In this document: positions 1 to 6,111 of the stretch, piece by piece
How positions within the stretch are numbered: position 1 is the stretch's first letter
Layout of the letters: each line of letters begins with the position of its first letter
NCBI GenBank assembly: GCA_937881145.1
Contig: CALGFL010000149.1
Location: forward strand, 1 to 6,111
Direction: 5' to 3'
DNA: 6,111 nucleotides
Source: an uncultured Bordetella sp.
Lineage (GTDB): Bacteria; Pseudomonadota; Gammaproteobacteria; Burkholderiales; Burkholderiaceae_B
Made by a program: the position numbers and the translations under genes
Notes under the pieces: generated by a model
What the model was told of the DNA's origin: nothing
What the model saw: the letters and a program-made list of their open reading frames with translations, nothing else
Databases searched by the model: none

Positions 1-324
1 CTTGGGAAAGAACTCGCGCATCTCGGCATAGAGCTGCGCGGCCAGCGTCTTGTTGGGCGCCAGCACCAGGGCCGGGCGGCCCAGGCGGGCGATCACGTTG
101 GCCATGGTGTAGGTCTTGCCCGAGCCAGTCACGCCCAGGAGCGTCTGGTACATGAGACCGTCTTCCATCCCCTGCACCAGGCCTTCGATAGCCGCGGGCT
201 GATCGCCCGCGGGTGGATAGGGCTGGTAGAGATGAAACGGGCTGCCGGGATAATCGACGTAGCGCGCCTGCGACGAAGCCTCGCGCAGCGATTCGGATTC
301 GGAAATGGCGGAGCCGACGGGCAT
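1..324 (-). CDS. uvrB: UvrB, excinuclease ABC subunit B (N-terminal 108 residues, cut by window edge)
   Basis: UvrB is the damage-verifying, helicase-like subunit of the cytoplasmic UvrABC nucleotide excision repair complex. It is loaded by UvrA and then recruits UvrC. The visible part holds the motif GDQP at residues 40-43, the Walker A loop GVTGSGKT at 64-71 (Lys70) and the helicase motif [12 protein letters not shown] at 88-99, followed by EMREFFP. All of these match E. coli UvrB as I recall it. The Walker A lysine is Lys45 in E. coli, so this protein has about 25 extra N-terminal residues, rich in Ser, Glu and Ala. I chose ATG at 324 because the next in-frame Met is residue 53, inside the conserved core. 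The Shine-Dalgarno is weak (AGAG only). The rest of the gene lies beyond position 1. It is divergent from tyrB. Identity is very secure; the exact start is less so. Confidence 0.96.
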   Translation of the reverse strand, partial: MPVGSAISESESLREASSQARYVDYPGSPFHLYQPYPPAGDQPAAIEGLVQGMEDGLMYQTLLGVTGSGKTYTMANVIARLGRPALVLAPNKTLAAQLYAEMREFFPK

Positions 325-339
325 GCTAGACTCTGAATT

Positions 340-353
340 GAGGGAAATCCCTC
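340..353. repeat. Perfect inverted repeat at the predicted uvrB transcription start
   Basis: GAGGG and CCCTC are perfect 5-bp arms around the 4-bp centre AAAT. The repeat lies directly downstream of the candidate uvrB -10 hexamer, over the expected start point. It could be an operator for a dimeric regulator or a leader hairpin. I do not recognise the regulator. Confidence 0.5.
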
Positions 354-382
354 ATTATCCACAGGCTTTGGTGGCGAGTCCA
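354..382 (-). promoter_or_regulatory. Candidate sigma-70 promoter of uvrB
   Basis: Read on the minus strand, a -35 hexamer TGGACT (377-382) and a -10 hexamer GATAAT (354-359) are separated by 17 bp. They match the consensus at 4 of 6 and 5 of 6 positions. Transcription would begin near 347 and give a leader of about 20 nt before the uvrB ATG. No CTG-N10-CAG LexA box is visible here. This is inferred from sequence alone. Confidence 0.45.
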
Positions 383-389
383 CCAAGCC
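364..389. repeat. Bulged 10-bp inverted repeat upstream of tyrB
   Basis: The arms TTGGTGG (368-374) and CCACCAA (380-386) are perfect complements around the loop CGAGT. Beyond an unpaired T at 367, three more pairs form (GGC 364-366 with GCC 387-389), giving a 10-bp stem with one bulge. On the minus strand it covers the -35 and spacer of the candidate uvrB promoter. On the plus strand it ends 24 nt before the tyrB ATG, so it may sit in the tyrB leader. No T-run follows, so it is not an intrinsic terminator. Confidence 0.55.
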
Positions 390-413
390 AGATCACCAAC
401 GCCAAACACGTCC

Positions 414-1616
414 ATGAGCACCCTCTTCGCCTCCGTCGAACAAGCCCCCCGCGACCCCATCCTCGGCCTGAACGAGCAATTCAACGCTGACACCCGTACC
501 GGTAAAGTGAATCTGGGCGTGGGCGTGTACTACGACGATCAAGGCCGAATTCCGCTGCTGGCTGCGGTGCGCAAGGCCGAGGTGGCGCGCATCGAAGCCG
601 CCGCCGCTCGCGGCTACCTGCCCATCGAGGGCATCCCCGGCTACAACAAAGGTGCGCAGACGCTGCTGCTGGGGGCCGACTCGCCCTTGATCGCCGCCGG
701 CCGCGTGCTCACCGCCCAGGCCCTGGGCGGCACCGGCGCGCTCAAGATCGGCGCCGACTTCCTCAAGCAGATCCTGCCCGGCTCCAAGGTGCTGATCAGC
801 GATCCCAGCTGGGAAAATCACCGCGCCCTGTTCGAGCGCGCCGGCTTTCCCGTCGAAACCTACGCATACTACGATGCCGCTACCCGCGGCCTGAACTTCG
901 CCGGCATGCTGGCCGCGCTGCAGGCCGCGCCGGCCAAGACCGTCGTCGTGCTGCACGCCTGCTGTCACAACCCCACCGGCGTGGACCTGGACGCGACGCA
1001 GTGGCGGCAAGTGGCCGAAGTCGTAAAGGCGCGCGACCTCGTGCCCTTCCTGGACATCGCTTACCAGGGCTTCGGCGCGGGCCTGTACGAAGACGCCGAA
1101 GCCGTGCGCATCTTCGCCGCGCAAGACATCACCATGCTCATCAGCTCGTCGTTCTCCAAGTCGTTCTCGCTGTATGGCGAACGCGTGGGCGCGCTGACGC
1201 TGGTGGCCGGCAGCAAGGACGAAGCCGGCCGCGTGCTGAGCCAGCTCAAACGCGTCATCCGCACCAACTACTCCAACCCGCCCACCCACGGCGGCACCAT
1301 CGTTTCCAGCGTGCTGAACACGCCCGAGCTCTTTGCCACGTGGGAAAAAGAGCTGGCCGGCATGCGCGACCGCATCCGCCTGATGCGCCAGCAGTTGGCC
1401 GAGAAGGTCAAGGCCGCCGGCGCCACGCAAGACTTCGGCTTCATCGTCAAGCAGCGCGGCATGTTCTCGTACACGGGCCTGACCTCGGCCCAGGTCGACG
1501 TCCTGCGCGAGCAGCACGGCATCTATGCCGTGTCCAGCGGCCGCATCTGCGTGGCCGCGCTCAACAGCGGCAACATCGACACGGTGGCCAAGGCCATCGC
1601 GGCCGTCGCAAAGTAA
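414..1616 (+). CDS. tyrB: Aromatic/aspartate aminotransferase (TyrB type, PLP-dependent, class I)
   Basis: This 400-residue cytoplasmic enzyme is a fold-type I, class I aminotransferase. It moves the amino group between aromatic amino acids or aspartate and 2-oxoglutarate, the last step of Phe/Tyr synthesis. Visible active-site residues are HNPTG at 185-189 (Asn186), Asp214 and Tyr217 in LDIAYQGFG, the PLP Schiff-base lysine Lys249 in SFSKSFSLYGERVG, the phosphate-binding Arg257, and the substrate carboxylate Arg377 in SSGRICVA. The length is normal for the family (about 397). Several segments follow E. coli TyrB more closely than AspC, such as GVYYDDQG, PFLDIAYQGFGAG and RGMFSYTGL, which favours TyrB. 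Substrate preference cannot be fixed from sequence. No Shine-Dalgarno precedes the ATG (GCCAAACACGTCC), yet the N-terminus aligns well with the family, so this start is kept. No promoter of its own is convincing. A strong terminator follows. Confidence 0.95.
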   Translation: MSTLFASVEQAPRDPILGLNEQFNADTRTGKVNLGVGVYYDDQGRIPLLAAVRKAEVARIEAAAARGYLPIEGIPGYNKGAQTLLLGADSPLIAAGRVLTAQALGGTGALKIGADFLKQILPGSKVLISDPSWENHRALFERAGFPVETYAYYDAATRGLNFAGMLAALQAAPAKTVVVLHACCHNPTGVDLDATQWRQVAEVVKARDLVPFLDIAYQGFGAGLYEDAEAVRIFAAQDITMLISSSFSKSFSLYGERVGALTLVAGSKDEAGRVLSQLKRVIRTNYSNPPTHGGTIVSSVLNTPELFATWEKELAGMRDRIRLMRQQLAEKVKAAGATQDFGFIVKQRGMFSYTGLTSAQVDVLREQHGIYAVSSGRICVAALNSGNIDTVAKAIAAVAK

Positions 1617-1636
1617 GCGACGACGGCCCTGTCCTG

Positions 1637-1671
1637 AAAGCCGGCGCGGATTGAACCGCGCCGGCTTTTTT
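1637..1671 (+). terminator. Intrinsic terminator of tyrB
   Basis: GCCGGCGCGG (1640-1649) and CCGCGCCGGC (1656-1665) are perfect complements around a 6-nt loop, and AAA/TTT pairs extend the stem to 13 bp. A run of six T (1666-1671) follows on the plus strand, 20 bp after the tyrB stop. In the minus direction only three T follow the stem, so it should act mainly on tyrB. Its T-run ends at the last base of the patatin gene's stop codon. Confidence 0.93.
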
Positions 1672-2882
1672 CATTTCATCCAACCGAAGAAAGCACACAC
1701 GGCATCGCGCTGGCGCAGCGTGTCGGCGCGGCCCAGCTCCATCAATTCGCGCGTGAAATCGGCGTCGAACAGCAGATAGCTCGCCAGCGCAGAAGACTTC
1801 AGCGCTTCATTTCCCGGAGGGCCGCCGCCATCGAGGTGACCAAACATGCGCCGCAGCGGCTCCGGCAGCACCTTGATATGCCTCGATGCAATCACATCGA
1901 CCCGCTCGGAGGGAGAGATCACCAGCAGTTCTATGGGCCGCAGCGTCGTACCGGCACGCTCCGACGTGGGGATCAGGGTCAGCGTCTGATTGATGCGCTG
2001 CATACGCTCCACATCGACGGCCAGCGCGTCGAGAAAAATGCTGGATATCGCATGACCGGCAACCTGCGCCAGCGTGGGATAGCCCGTGTCGACATTCGGG
2101 CGAGGCAGGTTCTGCTGCTCATTCAGGCGGCTTGCGCCGACCGCCAGCAGGCGCTGCGCGCCAAGGCGCACGGCGGCAGACAGCGGGGCCACCTGGCGGA
2201 TCGAGCCGTCGCCGAAGTACTCCATATGACCGTTCGGCATCGCAACGCCTACCGGAGGAAACACAAAAGGAATGGCCGCCGAGGCCAGCAAATGCTCGAG
2301 GGTGATGCGCCCGGGTATGCCTACGCGGTGTGTCCGCACCCAGGGCTCGATCGAAGCATGGGACTGATAGAAGATATAGTTCTCGCCTGTGCTGTAGCTG
2401 GAAACGGTGACCGCCAGCGCCCTGAGCCAGCCGGCCTCCATCAGCCCGGGCAGTCTCTGCAAAGGCACCATGCGCTCGAGAAGCTCAGCCAGCGGCGTGT
2501 TGTCCAGCAGCGATCGCGGCGGCTCGTGATTCCACAATTTGAGCAGCCATCTCAACCCGAACGGCACGCGCCAGCGACCGCCTTCCACATTGATGGACCA
2601 TAAGGTGTCGGTGCGATAGATCTGCGAGGGGCGAAAGTCTTTCCACACCGCGACGAGACGGCGCACGCTATGGTCGAAATCATCGGCATAGCTCGCGAGC
2701 GCCGCCGCATTGATCGCACCCGCCGACGTTCCGGTGATCACCCCGAAGGGACTGCCCCGTTCGCCGACGCGGGCCGCGAGCCGCAGGTCCGCAATCGCTT
2801 CCAGCACGCCTACCTGGTAGGCAGCCCGGGCGCCGCCGCCTGTCAGCAATAGACCGACGGTGCCCACCGGCATACGCGGCAT
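1671..2882 (-). CDS. Patatin-like phospholipase family protein
   Basis: The 403-residue protein carries the complete patatin signature of a Ser-Asp dyad lipid acyl hydrolase. The glycine-rich oxyanion loop [12 protein letters not shown] is at residues 14-25, the nucleophile elbow GTSAG at 51-55 (Ser53), and the catalytic Asp225 lies in FGDGS (223-227). The conserved stretch [14 protein letters not shown] (198-211) precedes the Asp, as is usual in bacterial patatin proteins. Residues from about 230 on form a tail with no motif I recognise. No signal peptide or clear membrane segment is seen, so it is probably cytoplasmic or peripherally membrane-bound. Start ATG 2882 was chosen over an in-frame ATG at 2936 because a strong Shine-Dalgarno (GGAGG, 2890-2894) lies 7 nt upstream and the conserved domain begins right after it. 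It is divergent from lexA and convergent with tyrB, so likely monocistronic. Its lipid substrate is unknown. Confidence 0.9.
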   Translation of the reverse strand: MPRMPVGTVGLLLTGGGARAAYQVGVLEAIADLRLAARVGERGSPFGVITGTSAGAINAAALASYADDFDHSVRRLVAVWKDFRPSQIYRTDTLWSINVEGGRWRVPFGLRWLLKLWNHEPPRSLLDNTPLAELLERMVPLQRLPGLMEAGWLRALAVTVSSYSTGENYIFYQSHASIEPWVRTHRVGIPGRITLEHLLASAAIPFVFPPVGVAMPNGHMEYFGDGSIRQVAPLSAAVRLGAQRLLAVGASRLNEQQNLPRPNVDTGYPTLAQVAGHAISSIFLDALAVDVERMQRINQTLTLIPTSERAGTTLRPIELLVISPSERVDVIASRHIKVLPEPLRRMFGHLDGGGPPGNEALKSSALASYLLFDADFTRELMELGRADTLRQRDAVCAFFGWMK

Positions 2883-2886
2883 GTGA

Positions 2887-2895
2887 TTTCCTCCC
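2887..2895 (-). promoter_or_regulatory. Strong ribosome binding site of the patatin gene
   Basis: On the minus strand GGGAGGAAA sits 7 nt before the ATG at 2882 (counted from GGAGG). It decides the start against the upstream in-frame ATG at 2936. It is the strongest Shine-Dalgarno in the window. Confidence 0.85.
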
Positions 2896-2945
2896 AGGAA
2901 TACGAAGAGACGGGACTTGAAACGGAGCTTAGCCAATCTGGCACT

Positions 2946-2951
2946 ATTTTA
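2946..2951 (-). promoter_or_regulatory. Possible -10 element for the patatin gene
   Basis: TAAAAT on the minus strand matches TATAAT at 5 of 6 positions and lies in a locally AT-rich patch about 64 bp before the start codon. The hexamer 17 bp upstream (CGGATC) is a poor -35, so the promoter would need an activator, or the element may be chance. Confidence 0.25.
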
Positions 2952-2957
2952 TGCACC

Positions 2958-2971
2958 ATCATCGCGATGAT
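2958..2971. repeat. Perfect 14-bp palindrome between the patatin gene and lexA
   Basis: ATCATCGCGATGAT is its own reverse complement over all 14 bases, with no spacer. It lies just upstream of the possible patatin -10, over the position where a -35 region or operator would be. The perfect symmetry suits a dimeric repressor or activator site. I cannot name the regulator. Confidence 0.5.
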
Positions 2972-3075
2972 CCGGCATATTCGATGGTCCGAACAACGGC
3001 CCGGATCCGCCCCGACTGCGCGACCTGTTTCACGCAGCTACGCGGAAAAACCACCCGCTCTCGGGCGTCAGGTGC

Positions 3076-3104
3076 TTGATTTTTCAGGCAGCGCCCTTCA
3101 AAAT
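3076..3104 (+). promoter_or_regulatory. Sigma-70 promoter of lexA
   Basis: The -35 element TTGATT (3076-3081) and the -10 element CAAAAT (3099-3104) each match the consensus at 4 of 6 positions, with an ideal 17-bp spacer. Transcription would start near 3111, inside the LexA box. That geometry fits simple repression by LexA and leaves a leader of about 24 nt. Confidence 0.6.
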
Positions 3105-3106
3105 GG

Positions 3107-3122
3107 CTGTATATCCATACAG
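3107..3122. promoter_or_regulatory. LexA operator (SOS box)
   Basis: CTGTATATCCATACAG contains the full CTG-N10-CAG core of the E. coli-type LexA box, and its flanks are nearly symmetrical (CTGTAT with ATACAG). It lies 12 bp before the lexA ATG, directly downstream of the -10 element. Bound LexA would therefore block its own promoter, the usual autoregulatory loop. It is the only clear LexA box in the window. Confidence 0.93.
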
Positions 3123-3134
3123 TCAGAATCGCCC

Positions 3135-3830
3135 ATGGCCACCAAGCTCACTGCGCGTCAGCAGGAAATCCTCGATCTCATCCGTGCCGCCGTGGCGCGC
3201 ACCGGGTTTCCGCCCACCCGGGCCGAGATTGCCCAGGCGCTGGGGTTCCGCTCTCCCAATGCGGCCGAAGACCATCTCAAGGCGCTGGCGCGCAAGGGCG
3301 CCATCGAGCTCACCGCGGGCGCGTCGCGCGGCATACGCCTGCTCGCCGCCGACGCCAGCACCACCGATGCGCCAGCCCGCCAGAACACGGCATCCGGCGC
3401 TATCGGCAACCTTATTGCCGAATCGGCCGATGCCATCTCCCGGCTGCTGCTGCCCCTGGTCGGGCGCGTGGCCGCGGGTAGCCCCATCCTCGCGGCCGAA
3501 CACGTCGAGCGCGAAATCGGCGTCGACCCCGCCCTGTTCTCGCAAACACCCGATTACCTGCTCAAAGTGCGCGGCATGAGCATGCGCGATGCCGGCATCC
3601 TCGAAGGCGATCTGCTGGCCGTCAAGCGCACCTCCGATGCGCGCAACGGCCAGATCGTAATCGCCCGCATCGACGACGACGTCACGGTCAAGCGCCTGCA
3701 GCGCCAGAGCGGCCACATCGAACTGCTACCCGAAAATCCCGACTTCGAACCCATCGTGATCCGGCCCGGGCAAGACTTCGTCCTGGAAGGCATCGCGGTG
3801 GGGCTGATCCGCACGCAACCTTTGCATTAG
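3135..3830 (+). CDS. lexA: LexA, SOS-response transcriptional repressor
   Basis: LexA represses DNA-damage genes as a dimer. It cuts itself when activated RecA filaments form, which releases the regulon. The winged-helix DNA-binding domain is at residues 1-70, with [31 protein letters not shown] and ASRGIRLL all near-identical to E. coli. The S24-type latent protease domain follows. The self-cleavage bond is Ala114-Gly115 in GRVAAG, the nucleophile is Ser149 in GMSM, and the general base is Lys186 in VTVKRL. Each is exactly 30 residues beyond its E. coli counterpart, because the linker between the domains is about 29 residues longer (about residues 71-105). Total length is 231 against 202. 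Start ATG 3135 fits the family N-terminus. An open frame back to 2883 is rejected because it contains the promoter and the LexA box. No Shine-Dalgarno is obvious. A GST gene follows after 9 bp. Confidence 0.97.
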   Translation: MATKLTARQQEILDLIRAAVARTGFPPTRAEIAQALGFRSPNAAEDHLKALARKGAIELTAGASRGIRLLAADASTTDAPARQNTASGAIGNLIAESADAISRLLLPLVGRVAAGSPILAAEHVEREIGVDPALFSQTPDYLLKVRGMSMRDAGILEGDLLAVKRTSDARNGQIVIARIDDDVTVKRLQRQSGHIELLPENPDFEPIVIRPGQDFVLEGIAVGLIRTQPLH

Positions 3831-3833
3831 GGG
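3829..3833 (+). promoter_or_regulatory. GST ribosome binding site overlapping the lexA stop codon
   Basis: AGGGG begins inside the lexA TAG stop (3828-3830) and ends 6 nt before the GST ATG at 3840. This arrangement suggests that ribosomes ending lexA translation help start GST, that is, translational coupling on one mRNA. Confidence 0.65.
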
Positions 3834-3839
3834 CCGTCC

Positions 3840-4454
3840 ATGCAGAAAGAACTGGTGTTTTATACGAACCCCCAATCTCGCGCCAGCATCGTGCACTGGA
3901 TGCTGGAAGAGCTTGGCGTTCCTTATCGTCCTGTCGTCCTCACCTATGGCGGCACCATGAAATCGCCGGAGTATCTCGCGCTCAATCCCATGGGCAAGGT
4001 GCCGGCCATCCAGCATGGCGACAAGGTCGTCACCGAGGGGGCTGCCATCTGCGCCTATCTCGCCGACGCCTTCCCCGAGACCGGCCTGGCGCCTGCGCCC
4101 GCCGACCGCGCCGACTACTACCGTTGGCTGTTCTTCACCTCGAGCTGCCTCGAAGCCGCCAGCACCAACAAGGCCGTGGGCTGGATACCCAATGCCGAAC
4201 AGCAACGCTTTTTCGGCTATGGCAGCTTCGAGCACACGGTCGACGCGCTCGTCAAGGCCGTGAGCGGCAAGCGCTACATCGCGGGCGAGCGCTTCTCCGC
4301 CGCCGACGTCTATGTCGGGCGCTCCATCGGCTACGGTATCGAATTCGGGGCGCTGGGTAGCAGGCCCGAACTGGTTACCTACTGGAATGGCCTGAAGGAC
4401 CGCCCCGCCCTGGCGCGCGTGGCGGCGCAATGCGAAGCGTGGATGAAGGGCTGA
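3840..4454 (+). CDS. Glutathione S-transferase family protein
   Basis: This 204-residue protein has the two-domain layout and usual length of cytosolic GSTs. The thioredoxin-like N-terminal domain (about 1-80) shows LVFYTNPQSRASIVHWMLEE, the cis-proline loop NPMGKVPAI (49-57, Pro55) and the glutathione-contacting TEGAAICAYLAD (65-76), where TEG replaces the usual ESxAI start. The helical C-terminal domain carries the N-capping box FSAADVYVG (Ser153 to Asp156) typical of the fold. The catalytic residue is uncertain: Ser13 or Arg14 in NPQSR lies where the active-site residue is expected, and no beta-class Cys is there. The family conjugates glutathione to electrophiles or reduces peroxides, but the substrate here cannot be told. 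No promoter or terminator is seen between lexA and this gene, the gap is 9 bp, and its ribosome site overlaps the lexA stop, so co-transcription and SOS control are likely but inferred. Confidence 0.9.
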   Translation: MQKELVFYTNPQSRASIVHWMLEELGVPYRPVVLTYGGTMKSPEYLALNPMGKVPAIQHGDKVVTEGAAICAYLADAFPETGLAPAPADRADYYRWLFFTSSCLEAASTNKAVGWIPNAEQQRFFGYGSFEHTVDALVKAVSGKRYIAGERFSAADVYVGRSIGYGIEFGALGSRPELVTYWNGLKDRPALARVAAQCEAWMKG

Positions 4455-4457
4455 CAT

Positions 4458-4502
4458 AAAAAAACACCCCAAGAGTCGGATTCACATCCAACGCTTGGGG
4501 TG
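4458..4502 (-). terminator. Intrinsic terminator of lon, possibly bidirectional
   Basis: CACCCCAAG (4465-4473) pairs perfectly with CTTGGGGTG (4494-4502). A nested stem GGAT/ATCC (4478-4481 with 4486-4489) forms around the loop TCAC. On the minus strand the hairpin is followed by seven T (4464-4458), a textbook lon terminator. On the plus strand only CTTTG follows, so termination of the lexA-GST transcript would be weaker. The element starts 4 bp after the GST stop codon. Confidence 0.92.
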
Positions 4503-4517
4503 CTTTGTGCTGACTCA

Positions 4518-4535
4518 TGGGCCTTGATCGGCCCA
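4518..4535. repeat. Small hairpin between the lon stop codon and its terminator
   Basis: TGGGCC and GGCCCA are perfect 6-bp arms around the loop TTGATC. It lies in the lon 3' untranslated region, between the stop codon and the main terminator. It has no T-run, so it is not a terminator itself. It could stabilise the mRNA end, or be chance. Confidence 0.35.
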
Positions 4536-4545
4536 GCAAGCTTGC

Positions 4546-6111
<1,566 letters not shown>

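Noticed and set aside
333..364. CTG and CAG flanking the small inverted repeat upstream of uvrB as a LexA box
   Set aside because: The two triplets are 26 bp apart, far from the required 10.
393..1517. Long minus-strand open frame (374 codons) opposite tyrB
   Set aside because: It is Ala/Gly/Gln/His/Val-rich with no motif and overlaps a gene whose catalytic residues are all intact. It is a codon-bias shadow of GC-rich DNA.
1836..2603. Plus-strand open frame (255 codons) opposite the patatin gene
   Set aside because: It is Arg/His/Gln-rich low-complexity translation with no known motif. The opposite strand carries the complete patatin signature and a strong ribosome site.
3025..3037. Second possible LexA box, CTG...CAG, in the lexA upstream region
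   Set aside because: The spacing is 7 rather than 10 and the flanks lack the TATA-like symmetry of a LexA site.
3055..3068. CCCG-CTCT-CGGG mini-hairpin upstream of lexA as a terminator
   Set aside because: The stem has only 4 bp with no T-run on either side, so it is probably chance in GC-rich sequence.
2883..3134. In-frame 84-residue N-terminal extension of LexA from ATG 2883
   Set aside because: The LexA box and promoter lie inside it, LexA homologues begin at [10 protein letters not shown], and the extension resembles no domain.
3123..3716. Minus-strand open frame (197 codons) opposite lexA
   Set aside because: It is a Gly/Ala/Arg-rich shadow with no motif. lexA on the other strand is unambiguous.
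1671..4454. Patatin gene plus neighbours as an antiphage or CBASS-like system
   Set aside because: No cyclic-nucleotide synthase, ubiquitin-like, JAB or E1/E2 gene is present. The neighbours are lexA, a GST, tyrB and lon, all ordinary chromosomal genes on mixed strands.
3726..4472. Minus-strand open frame (248 codons) opposite the GST gene
   Set aside because: It runs over the GST gene and the end of lexA and into the lon terminator, and has no motif. It is a shadow frame.

Overview
The window is GC-rich and tightly packed. It reads as a chromosomal housekeeping segment from a betaproteobacterium, most likely Alcaligenaceae (Bordetella/Achromobacter type). That assignment rests on the look of the proteins, the strong GC3 bias and the high-GC codon use, and no database search was made. 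I see no insertion sequence, phage gene, tRNA, rRNA, CRISPR array or obvious foreign island.

Layout from left to right. Positions 1-324 (minus) hold the 5' end of uvrB (nucleotide excision repair), which runs off the left edge. It is divergent from a tyrB-type aromatic/aspartate aminotransferase at 414-1616 (plus). The 89-bp gap between them carries a candidate uvrB promoter and two stacked inverted repeats. tyrB ends in a strong intrinsic terminator whose T-run touches the stop codon of a convergent patatin-like phospholipase gene (1671-2882, minus). A 252-bp divergent region follows, with a 14-bp perfect palindrome, a candidate sigma-70 promoter and a perfect LexA (SOS) box. It leads into lexA (3135-3830, plus). 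A glutathione S-transferase-family gene (3840-4454, plus) starts 9 bp after lexA, and its ribosome binding site overlaps the lexA stop codon. A large hairpin next to the GST stop is the terminator of the convergent lon protease gene (4546-6111, minus), whose 5' part lies beyond the right edge.

How the genes fit together. Two genes belong to DNA damage handling: uvrB and lexA. LexA visibly represses its own promoter through the operator at 3107-3122. The GST is probably co-transcribed with lexA and would then be damage-inducible. Lon is the general ATP-dependent quality-control protease. TyrB and the patatin lipase look like independent metabolic genes. The five complete or partial enzymes with known motifs (UvrB, TyrB, patatin, LexA, Lon) keep the key residues visible in this window.

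I found no convincing new multi-gene system. The points most worth checking are the lexA-GST linkage, an unusually long LexA linker, the stacked inverted repeats between uvrB and tyrB, and the palindrome upstream of the patatin gene.
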